This document shows positions 1-6,627 of a stretch of 64,000 nucleotides of DNA, piece after piece. The notes under the pieces are model-generated. The model searched no databases. It had not been told where the DNA came from and saw only the letters and a list, made by a program, of their open reading frames with translations. A program made the translations under genes and the position numbers. The first letter of the stretch is position 1; every line of letters begins with the position of its first letter. Source of the DNA: Oscillospiraceae bacterium (GTDB taxonomy: Bacteria; Bacillota; Clostridia; Oscillospirales; Ruminococcaceae); contig JAFWEV010000025.1 of assembly GCA_017512745.1 (NCBI GenBank), positions 1 through 64,000 on the forward strand, in the 5' to 3' direction.

Positions 1-142
1 CAGACAAAGTATCCATCGTAAACCTGACGTCACGACCTTCGTAATACTCCAGCACTCTCTTATCTGTCAACCATTTAAACATGAGTGGAAGATCTGTTTC
101 CGTAAAATCTCGGATTGTTATTTCATCTTTTTCTATTTTCAA
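1..142 (-). CDS. GNAT acetyltransferase, AAC(6')-like (partial, runs off the left edge)
   Basis: Only the first 47 codons are inside the window. The start is TTG at 142, with GGGAGG about six bases upstream. The visible N-terminus (IRDFTETDLPLMFKWLTDKR, then VLEYYEGRD) has the layout typical of AAC(6')-type aminoglycoside acetyltransferases and RimJ/RimL-like GNATs, where this first strand and helix build part of the acceptor site. AAC(6') enzymes transfer an acetyl group from acetyl-CoA to the 6'-amine of aminoglycosides. The acetyl-CoA binding motif lies outside the window, so function and substrate are inferred from the N-terminus only. It is the third of three consecutive GNAT genes on the same strand, at the cargo end of the conjugative element. 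Confidence 0.6.
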   Translation of the reverse strand, partial: MKIEKDEITIRDFTETDLPLMFKWLTDKRVLEYYEGRDVRFTMDTLS

Positions 143-196
143 GTAATCCTCCCTGCAAACTGCGATTTTGCGTCATCCCGACAAACTTGAAGTTGT

Positions 197-628
197 CTAT
201 TTGCTTAATACGCAGTTGTATCGGACAACAGAACCATCAGGATAATCAACTACGATCCTATCTTCGGTAAAGCCACACTTACGGTAGAATCCGATTGAAT
301 CGTCGTCTGTCTGTGCATCGATCCTTTCCAAACCCTCAGATTTCATCACATATTGGATCATGCGTCTTCCGGTTCCTTGACGACGCTTTTTTTCGGACAC
401 AGCAATTCCGATGATTTCAGCAACAGAATCTGAGATTCTCAGCACCATCATGCATGTTTTCTTGCCTTGGCTCTCGCACACATATACTCTTACCGATGGA
501 TCGCTTAATAAATCTTCTATTTGTTTTTTGAAATTCTCATACCTTGGTTGATACATACAGGAAGCATATAGCAAGAATGCCTCTTCTGAAAGAAGCCAGT
601 CTTCATCAACGCATGATATAACATTCAT
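197..628 (-). CDS. GNAT family N-acetyltransferase
   Basis: A 143-residue single-domain GNAT protein. The acetyl-CoA binding motif A is visible around residues 80-95 (strand EIIGIAVSEKKRRQGTGRRM, matching the R/Q-x-x-G-x-G/A pattern), followed near the C-terminus by a FYRKCGF motif that is the usual end of the fold. It should acetylate an amine on a small molecule or protein in the cytosol; the substrate cannot be read from sequence. ATG at 628 is chosen over the GTG at 640 because GAGGG lies five bases upstream of it. It lies 28 bases after the GNAT gene at 657-1124 and 54 bases before the AAC(6')-like gene, so the three may be co-transcribed. Confidence 0.85.
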   Translation of the reverse strand: MNVISCVDEDWLLSEEAFLLYASCMYQPRYENFKKQIEDLLSDPSVRVYVCESQGKKTCMMVLRISDSVAEIIGIAVSEKKRRQGTGRRMIQYVMKSEGLERIDAQTDDDSIGFYRKCGFTEDRIVVDYPDGSVVRYNCVLSK

Positions 629-656
629 AACTGCCCTCACAAACCAGAATTTGTCT

Positions 657-1124
657 TTATCTATGCTTTTCTAAGCGTATAAGACCTTCTTCATCTGGTA
701 CACTAATTCCGTTTTTATATGTGTATCCCATTTTTATATAAAAGGGAGTTGCAGTGATCGAGGCAGGTATTTCAATTCTGTTCGCACGAAGGAAATATTC
801 GTCTTTTTCCAAAGTATCTATGATCTTTCTTCCGATTCCTTGCCCGTGATACTCTGGTAAAACGAAGATAGTGAATAAACTACTTTCGTCAACTTTACCC
901 CAGTACGGTCCTATTGCACCGCAGCCCACAATTTTATCCTCATCGCATACTACATAAAAATGAGTCCATTTTGCGCGCTCCAAGATGTCTTTCGGCTGTA
1001 ATTTTTGAACATCATTTTCGATATATTCCCTCGAATAATCTTTGGTGTTGACTTCTCTGAGCGTCCTAACAATCAAAGCTGATACATTTCCTGCATCTTC
1101 AGGCTCGATTCTTCTGATAATCAT
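657..1124 (-). CDS. GNAT family N-acetyltransferase
   Basis: A 155-residue GNAT protein. Motif A is visible around residues 87-103 (FVLPEYHGQGIGRKII) and the C-terminal part has the common FYIKMGY signature. It contains CGAIGPYWG before motif A, a layout seen in small-molecule GNATs that act on unknown amines. The ATG at 1124 follows GAGGATGTGATGCA, an acceptable ribosome site. It lies 31 bases downstream of the TIGR04076-like gene and just upstream of another GNAT gene, all on the minus strand. Substrate unknown. Different from its GNAT neighbour in sequence, so this is not an obvious recent tandem duplication. Confidence 0.87.
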   Translation of the reverse strand: MIIRRIEPEDAGNVSALIVRTLREVNTKDYSREYIENDVQKLQPKDILERAKWTHFYVVCDEDKIVGCGAIGPYWGKVDESSLFTIFVLPEYHGQGIGRKIIDTLEKDEYFLRANRIEIPASITATPFYIKMGYTYKNGISVPDEEGLIRLEKHR

Positions 1125-1155
1125 TGCATCACATCCTCATAAATCTCGAGTTGTA

Positions 1156-1548
1156 TTACTCGTAGTCAATCCGTTCAATCCTAAAGATAACAGGTCTTGT
1201 GCCGTCAGAGCAGCAGGCGATCATCTCATTCTCGCGCTCCATCCAGCCTTTCATGATGGAGCCGCCCTGCAATCCGGTATAGATGTACCGGCTAATAGCA
1301 TCCCAAAGTTCCGAGCAATGCGGCATCTTAGGTCCACCTGCCACGGTATCGGGATCAGCATCTGTTTTCACAAGAGTGTTTAATCCGCAATGCCAGAAAT
1401 CATCCCGCTCATCATCACGATAGAACTCAAAGACGTCACCCACGTTATAGCAGGGACATGCGCCGGAATTCGGATCTGCACAGTACTGCTGCTGCAGTTC
1501 CGAGTAGAGCTTCTTATCGATAACTGTTAATCTGACTTTGTGCTTCAT
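1156..1548 (-). CDS. TIGR04076-like small protein
   Basis: A 130-residue soluble protein without signal peptide. It resembles the TIGR04076 family: an N-terminal strand (KHKVRLTVIDK), a CPCYNVGDVFEF segment with conserved Cys and Gly, then a C-terminal region with paired Cys (ACCSDGTRPVIFRIERI). The family has no established reaction; members are often found near redox proteins or flavin enzymes. ATG at 1548 is preferred over an upstream in-frame start because AGGAGG lies eight bases before it. It sits between a flavodoxin-like reductase and two acetyltransferases on the same strand. Function not assigned. Confidence 0.7.
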   Translation of the reverse strand: MKHKVRLTVIDKKLYSELQQQYCADPNSGACPCYNVGDVFEFYRDDERDDFWHCGLNTLVKTDADPDTVAGGPKMPHCSELWDAISRYIYTGLQGGSIMKGWMERENEMIACCSDGTRPVIFRIERIDYE

Positions 1549-1603
1549 AGCCTTTTCCTCCTGCAAATCCCGATTTGATTATCTCTTTCTCTGTTGACTA
1601 ACG

Positions 1604-2140
1604 TTAGATCGTCTTCCCCAATTCAAATGCCTTCTCAACAAATCCGCTACTTCTGGTCATGGACGGTGTGCCGCAGCCACCGCCAAGCACTATGCCGCAG
1701 TCTTCAAACTGCATGTACTCGCAGATCCTGCGGTAATAGGCCTCGACCACGGAGAATACGGTATCCGTATCATCCCATGCCACCGTCAACAGGACGGTCT
1801 TTTTATGCATGTAAGCAAGCTCCGTGGTGAAGCTGTAGAAGCGGTCAATCACCGTTTTCAGCTGGGCCGGCCAGTTATAGTAATAGACCGGCATGACAAA
1901 CACCAGCATGTCCGCCGCCTTGATCATGCCCTTGAGCTTGTTCTCATAATCGTCCTTCTGAACACAGGGGCCGTTCATGCCGCAGTGATTGCAGCCCAGG
2001 CAAGGACGGATATCCGCCCGGATCACGTCATAGACCGTTACCTCATGGCCGTTTTCCTTTGCGCCTTTGATGAAGCCCTCAGCGAGAAGATTAGAGGACC
2101 CTTTCTTATTTCCGCTGCTTTCCAGTACAAGTATCTTCAT
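1604..2140 (-). CDS. Flavodoxin-like NAD(P)H-dependent FMN reductase
   Basis: A 178-residue flavodoxin-fold protein of the NADPH-dependent FMN reductase / iron-sulfur flavoprotein type. The first strand and phosphate loop (LVLESSGNKKGSSNLLAEGF, residues 4-23) bind FMN phosphate. A Cys-rich stretch (residues about 48-60: CLGCNHCGMNGPC) resembles the cluster or redox-active segment found in this family. The FMN isoalloxazine loop MPVYYYNWPAQLKTVIDR (about 85-102) is characteristic. Likely a cytosolic flavin reductase; electron partner unknown. The start codon overlaps the rhodanese stop by ATGA, showing translational coupling to that gene. Confidence 0.85.
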   Translation of the reverse strand: MKILVLESSGNKKGSSNLLAEGFIKGAKENGHEVTVYDVIRADIRPCLGCNHCGMNGPCVQKDDYENKLKGMIKAADMLVFVMPVYYYNWPAQLKTVIDRFYSFTTELAYMHKKTVLLTVAWDDTDTVFSVVEAYYRRICEYMQFEDCGIVLGGGCGTPSMTRSSGFVEKAFELGKTI

Positions 2141-2955
2141 TTCTGTTCGACCCTTTCAAATATGATGTCCGTATCCTCCATTCCGTCAAAGAAGGATACA
2201 TCGTCGTCTGTGTGCCCGATCTTTACCTGCTCGAACACTTCACCGTTCTGCTTATACAGGATCACAAGGCTTCCGGCAGGGGGCCAGTAGGAAATGTCAC
2301 CGATCTCATAGCCGGCGTCTGCAGCATCCTTGTCCGGGAGCGCACCTTTTCCCATCCGATAACACATCTCGCGTCCGTAAAGGTTCATCATGGGAAGCGT
2401 CAGGGGAAGCTGATCCCAGAGTGCCTTTGCGGCATCATTATCGTTCAGTTCAGCGGTGATGCTTCGTTCTCCGACCGTGATCCTGACGACCATCTTCTCC
2501 GTTTTTTCGCCTGCAGCGCTATCCTGTGAGCTGCTTTCCGGAGCCTCATCTGTCACGATCTCTCCGGTCCAGGTGTTGATGCCGCCGAACTCGTAGATAT
2601 TCGTATAGCCCATATCACCCAGCTTCTGGGCCGCCTGCTTGCTGCGATTCCCGCTCCGGCAGTAGATCAGGATGATCTGGTCCAGATCGGGCAGTTCCTC
2701 AGGCTTCTCTGTACCGATGCTCTCATTGGGGATCAGGATCGCTCCCCGGATATGGCCGGCGTCGTATTCATCCTGTCTGCGGACGTCGACAATCACATGG
2801 CCATCATCCTGAGCCATCATCTCTCTGGCCTGTTCCTGTGATATTTGTGTATAGCCGTAGACCGTGACATCGCCATCCATCACCTGGCCGCCGGAAGAGC
2901 ATCCGGACAGGAGAAGCAGAATTGCAGTCAGCAGCAAAAAGACAGCTCTCTTCAT
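2137..2955 (-). CDS. Rhodanese-cyclophilin-like fusion lipoprotein
   Basis: A 272-residue exported lipoprotein. Residues 1-18 are a lipoprotein signal ending in LLSGC, with Cys19 the lipidation site. Residues about 38-135 are a rhodanese domain with the active-site loop CRSGNR beginning at Cys99, a sulfur-transfer or thiol-redox site. Residues about 155-272 match the small cyclophilin-like fold seen in bacterial proteins of unknown function (conserved PLTLPM, a central YEIGDISYWPPAGSLVILY segment, and a Gly-rich end). ATG at 2955 is chosen because it begins the signal peptide and follows AGGAAGTAGG. It is coupled to the next gene through an ATGA overlap. The two-domain order is unusual. Confidence 0.82.
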   Translation of the reverse strand: MKRAVFLLLTAILLLLSGCSSGGQVMDGDVTVYGYTQISQEQAREMMAQDDGHVIVDVRRQDEYDAGHIRGAILIPNESIGTEKPEELPDLDQIILIYCRSGNRSKQAAQKLGDMGYTNIYEFGGINTWTGEIVTDEAPESSSQDSAAGEKTEKMVVRITVGERSITAELNDNDAAKALWDQLPLTLPMMNLYGREMCYRMGKGALPDKDAADAGYEIGDISYWPPAGSLVILYKQNGEVFEQVKIGHTDDDVSFFDGMEDTDIIFERVEQK

Positions 2956-2959
2956 AATC

Positions 2960-3286
2960 CTACTTCCTGATAAACTGGTCTTCTGATTCCGGTGTCTCCG
3001 CGCTGACATATCGTTCCACGGTCATGTGAAGATCATACTTTTCCCGCAGCGTGGCGATGGTCCCCATCATCGGGGAAACATGATGGATATCGATCGCTTC
3101 CTGATCTGTCCAGCTGTCGATCAGCAGTATGGTCTCCGGATCATCAAGCGGCTGGTAGTATTCGTAGCGCAGATTCCCTGCTTCAGCCCGGATTGCCGCG
3201 ACCGTGCCGCTGGCCGTCATCTCTTCGGCAAACTTCCGGGCAGCGCCGTCTTTGCCGGTATATCTTAAGTTCACTGTGATAGCCAT
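2960..3286 (-). CDS. Antibiotic biosynthesis monooxygenase-fold (ABM) protein
   Basis: A 108-residue protein of the ABM/quinol-monooxygenase ferredoxin-like fold, without signal peptide. The layout fits the family: N-terminal strand (ITVNLRYTGKDG), helix, then the typical GNLRYEYYQPLDDPETILLI followed by a W-x-D-x-x-A-x-x-x-H-x-x-S pattern (WTDQEAIDIHHVS, residues about 68-80). Such proteins act as cofactor-free mono-oxygenases on quinols or as small redox accessory proteins. GGAGG lies nine bases before the ATG. It is in the middle of a tight minus-strand operon, 4 bases before the rhodanese lipoprotein gene. Substrate not known. Confidence 0.8.
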   Translation of the reverse strand: MAITVNLRYTGKDGAARKFAEEMTASGTVAAIRAEAGNLRYEYYQPLDDPETILLIDSWTDQEAIDIHHVSPMMGTIATLREKYDLHMTVERYVSAETPESEDQFIRK

Positions 3287-3298
3287 AAGGGCCTCCGT

Positions 3299-3493
3299 TC
3301 AATCATCAAATATCGCGTCGATTGTTTCCATCTCATCCACCCAGGATGGATCGTATTTCGAGCCTTTCATCGGCAGACCGCACCCCGGGCAGGTCCTGTA
3401 TGGCTTGTCCGACCGTAATCCGCATGCTGAGCATTCATACTCGTCTCTGCGGAAAAGGTGGGTGTGTTGGATCCATTTGGCTGTTTTCTTCAT
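3299..3493 (-). CDS. Small zinc-ribbon (rubredoxin-like) protein
   Basis: A 64-residue protein with two CxxC knuckles: CSAC at residues 21-24 and CPGC at about 35-38. This spacing fits a zinc ribbon or rubredoxin-like metal site. No DNA-binding or enzymatic motif is visible. Its start overlaps the stop of the upstream membrane-protein gene by ATGA, and the ABM gene follows after 12 bases, so it belongs to the same operon. It could be an electron-transfer partner of the flavin or mono-oxygenase proteins nearby, but this is inference from context only. Confidence 0.75.
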   Translation of the reverse strand: MKKTAKWIQHTHLFRRDEYECSACGLRSDKPYRTCPGCGLPMKGSKYDPSWVDEMETIDAIFDD

Positions 3494-4395
3494 GAAATTG
3501 ATTCCTTTTCACCGGCCGCTCCGAGCAGCAGTGTCCCTGCTGTCAGGATCATGGCCAGGACGCCATAACACGGTACCGCCTGCAGGATCCCGAGGGAGAA
3601 GAGCGCTGCCAGACAGTATCCGTACATGGCGGCCCAGAAGATGAGCAGCACCCAGTCTTTCTTCCCCTTGAATGTCAGCTCGCCGCGCTCTCTGATCACC
3701 TGCATAATCAGCCGTACCAGGATGAAGCCCCACAGCAGGATAAAGGCAATGCAGGCAAACCATTCATCCGTCAGTGCATTCAGGCCCAGCGCAATTCCGC
3801 TGGCAGCACCGACGATGGCCACTCCCGCCAGACCGATGCCGATGGTCATCAGGATCTTCCGGGTCATACTCTCTTCCTTCAACTCCCAGCTTCGCAGCGT
3901 CAGATACGCAACAGCCGGCGTCTCAAAGAGATAGCCCAGGAAGTTTACCCAGATGACGCTCATAAACATGTGATGTGTCACGTCCAGTGTGATATCCCGG
4001 CCTTCCCAGACCCAGAAGCCGCCACTAAGTCGGATCGCCGCCACATCCAGCAGGATGTCCATAGAGACGATCAGCCAGCCGGTCACAAAAGCGGTCATCA
4101 GCTTTCCGAAACCGAGCTTCCGTGCGATTCGAAGGGCACAGACTGTCAAGCCGCCCCACATGAGCCCTCCGAAGAAGGGGAACTGATACGGGGCGAAACC
4201 AATGCTGATATAGTAGTCCGGGCTGTAGTGATAGATCCCGGTCACGCGGACGGCCAGCAGCTCCAGTATGAAGCCGGCGAGCGCGGCGGACAGGAACAGC
4301 CGCAGCTCTCTTCGGCTTTTCTTCCGGATGATATCCCAGAGGAGAAGGGCTGTGATCGCGTAGCAAAGGATCTCAAATGCATTGATCCAGTTCAT
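3490..4395 (-). CDS. Polytopic membrane protein, DUF422/carotenoid-hydratase-like
   Basis: A 301-residue integral membrane protein with roughly eight hydrophobic segments. The first half has features of the DUF422 family that includes carotenoid hydratases of the CruF type: an E-x-x-A-V-x-x-x-G-x-Y-x-Y segment (residues about 44-56), a following PFFGGLMWGG loop, and a D-x-x-x-D-x-A-A pair near residues 112-118. The second half is a set of plain hydrophobic helices. No carotenoid genes are nearby, so a carotenoid substrate is doubtful; an isoprenoid or quinone-linked role is only a guess. Start overlaps the WYL regulator stop by ATGA. Confidence 0.6.
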   Translation of the reverse strand: MNWINAFEILCYAITALLLWDIIRKKSRRELRLFLSAALAGFILELLAVRVTGIYHYSPDYYISIGFAPYQFPFFGGLMWGGLTVCALRIARKLGFGKLMTAFVTGWLIVSMDILLDVAAIRLSGGFWVWEGRDITLDVTHHMFMSVIWVNFLGYLFETPAVAYLTLRSWELKEESMTRKILMTIGIGLAGVAIVGAASGIALGLNALTDEWFACIAFILLWGFILVRLIMQVIRERGELTFKGKKDWVLLIFWAAMYGYCLAALFSLGILQAVPCYGVLAMILTAGTLLLGAAGEKESIS

Positions 4396-5366
4396 AGCTT
4401 CTCCGCCGCCTGCAGAACCATATTCTTATATTCCTCTTTGACTTCTGCCGGTCCCTTGATCACGACCTTGCCCTCAAAGCCGAACACCCAGGAGAAGAAC
4501 ACCTTGCTGGGGACGACCTCCACCTCGGCGCGGAAGTTCTCCATGTCGTAGCAGTAGGTGGTGACATCCTTGCCAAACTTGTCCAGAATCGCGTCCATCA
4601 GATCATTCGCGCAAATGAGATCTACCGTCGTGTAATTGGTCCCGAACATCCGGAAACTGACCTGCAGATGCTTGTTGAAATCGAAGTCCTTCGGGAAGGG
4701 AAGGGCATCCTCCTCCAGCACATCCGGCCGCTTCACGATGCGGTCCAGGCGGAAGGTCCCGACCTTCTTGCTGTCGAACACGCCGACCATGTAATAGAAA
4801 TCGCCGTTCCAGACCAGCCGGTGCGGACTGAAGGTCCACGGCTTTCCCTCATTGCGCAGCTTCTGCTCCTTCCGCACATCGTATTTGAAGTACTGGAAGG
4901 AGATCTTCTTGCCGGCGTTGATCGCCTCGTTGACACCGTCGATGATCAGGAAAATGCTCTCGTTATCGTATTTGATACGGTCCTCCACGGAAATGTTCCG
5001 CTTAAGATTCTCCGCCTGATTCCTGCCGGCCATCCGGGAGAGCTTGGCCACCAGTTCCTCGCTTTTCTTCGGGGTGATGAACTTGGAGGACTCAACCGCA
5101 TCGATCAGGAGCTTCAGTTCCGCCAGATCATATTCACGGCTGATCAGGTTATAGCGCTTCTGCGCGGACATCACTTCCTGAATCTCCATGCCAACAGTGC
5201 GCAGGATCTCTACATCGGCAGGAATCGTCTGCCGGTGTGTCTTGATCTTGTACTCCATTTCAAGGATCTCCATCAGCTGAGCGGTGGTGAGATAATGATC
5301 CTCGTCGGTACGTTCATATAGTATTTTCGCCAGATAGAACGGGCGAAGTTTGGCGTCTTTGTCCAT
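4392..5366 (-). CDS. WYL-domain transcriptional regulator
   Basis: A 324-residue regulator. Residues about 10-75 form a winged helix-turn-helix of the HTH_11/DeoR type (LTTAQLMEILEMEYKIKTHR). Residues about 150-225 are a WYL domain with the conserved aromatic/basic surface (SFQYFKYDVRKEQK, then FSPHRLVWNGDFYYMVG and FRLDRI). Residues about 230-324 are the WCX-like C-terminal extension. WYL domains bind nucleic-acid or nucleotide ligands, and WYL regulators often control defence operons. It is placed at the end of the restriction cluster (18 bases after the nuclease-like gene) and translationally coupled to the membrane/redox module, so it could regulate either. GGAG lies ten bases before the ATG. 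Confidence 0.9.
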   Translation of the reverse strand: MDKDAKLRPFYLAKILYERTDEDHYLTTAQLMEILEMEYKIKTHRQTIPADVEILRTVGMEIQEVMSAQKRYNLISREYDLAELKLLIDAVESSKFITPKKSEELVAKLSRMAGRNQAENLKRNISVEDRIKYDNESIFLIIDGVNEAINAGKKISFQYFKYDVRKEQKLRNEGKPWTFSPHRLVWNGDFYYMVGVFDSKKVGTFRLDRIVKRPDVLEEDALPFPKDFDFNKHLQVSFRMFGTNYTTVDLICANDLMDAILDKFGKDVTTYCYDMENFRAEVEVVPSKVFFSWVFGFEGKVVIKGPAEVKEEYKNMVLQAAEKL

Positions 5367-5384
5367 GAAATTGAAGCTCCTAAA

Positions 5385-6611
5385 TCAATCTTCACAATAT
5401 AGATTGAAAAGCATGACCCGCATTTTAATTTGCTGCCCGGGGTTAGCCTTTGATAGGAACAAGCATTCAAACTCGTTCTTATCAAGAGACACAACATTTC
5501 TCATACCATCATAAGCACGTAATGCCGCTTCCGCAGACTCAAGCGTTTTCAAAAAGTCCTTACGCCTAACGAAATATATAAGAGCAGTTTTGCAATCACG
5601 CCAAGTTAAGTAACCATCCAACTGATCAATTGCATTTCCAATTTCTTTTTGACCAGTCCACATCTTGCATTCAGCGACAAATGCGGCTCTATTATCACGT
5701 TCAATACAGATATCCGTCTTTCCTCTATTTCGGAAAGTTTCGCCCGTAGCATCTCCTTTATATGTTGCATTGAGCGCCGCCAAGAGTGTATTCCGCAGGT
5801 CTTCTTCATGGAGCGTCTTATATGAAGAAGGTGTGCGTTCATAAGTCGAACCCGTATGTTTGATAGAATCCAAAATATCCTTATAATCACCGTCTAAGAT
5901 CCCGTAGTAATTTGAAGTTTCATAGTGCTTTGCAACAGGAACAATGTGTCTTTTTAGAGGGATATGTGTCTGCGCGTACTCCTTCTTCTCTATCGGAACC
6001 TCAAACATTGTTGCAATGCTGAAGTAAGCTTCGACTTTTTTCTTCTTCTCCTCGAGCCATTTCATTGCTTGCTGCTTCAAGGAATTATTAAAGGCAGCCA
6101 CATCATTGTTCGCATATGAAAGTCCATCTCGGATTTCCTTCAGAGCTTGTTCGAGGCTTCCAAGCAAACTGTCTTTTGCTTTCGCATTATTCATCTCCGA
6201 TAGAGAGCGCTCAATACGGAAGGAAACAGTCGTTTTATTAACTGTTATTTCCGGATATACACCCATAGAGAACGTTGATGCACGGCACTTAAACAGGTCA
6301 GACTCTCCCGTATATGGGAAATAGAACTCTGCAATTACACCATCGACTTCAACATACTCGCGGTCTGAATAATCCCGAAAGAAAGGGTCAATATACTTCT
6401 GAATCTTCCCCTGTTTTATGCTCCTCTTCGAGAAGTCCTCCTCAAAGATCGTCACTGGCTCAATGAAATACTCCTGATAGATGTTTTCAGCCAACACGTC
6501 AAGATCATTCGCCATAATCTCCTCGTTGGACATTGTGTCTATCTTTTTGTTCACTGCCGCCCATTGATTTGCTATCACCTTGCTAAGGTCATATTCTCGA
6601 AAAGGCTTCAT
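5385..6611 (-). CDS. PD-(D/E)XK nuclease-like protein of the type I RM operon
   Basis: A 408-residue protein starting 16 bases after the hsdR stop. The C-terminal part carries what looks like a PD-(D/E)XK nuclease core: a helix Glu in HEEDLRNTLL (residues 268-277), then Asp300 in GKTDICIE, and Glu314-Cys-Lys316 in FVAECKMW, the usual spacing of the catalytic D and ExK. The N-terminal 200 residues are mixed helical with a coiled-coil-like basic stretch near 185-195 (EEKKKKVEAY). No known domain name can be given for that part. It is likely a second nuclease or a partner protein of the restriction system; whether it needs HsdM/HsdS modification state is unknown. Low GC content matches the neighbouring hsd genes. 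Confidence 0.65.
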   Translation of the reverse strand: MKPFREYDLSKVIANQWAAVNKKIDTMSNEEIMANDLDVLAENIYQEYFIEPVTIFEEDFSKRSIKQGKIQKYIDPFFRDYSDREYVEVDGVIAEFYFPYTGESDLFKCRASTFSMGVYPEITVNKTTVSFRIERSLSEMNNAKAKDSLLGSLEQALKEIRDGLSYANNDVAAFNNSLKQQAMKWLEEKKKKVEAYFSIATMFEVPIEKKEYAQTHIPLKRHIVPVAKHYETSNYYGILDGDYKDILDSIKHTGSTYERTPSSYKTLHEEDLRNTLLAALNATYKGDATGETFRNRGKTDICIERDNRAAFVAECKMWTGQKEIGNAIDQLDGYLTWRDCKTALIYFVRRKDFLKTLESAEAALRAYDGMRNVVSLDKNEFECLFLSKANPGQQIKMRVMLFNLYCED

Positions 6612-6627
6612 AGTTGCTTCGCTCCCA

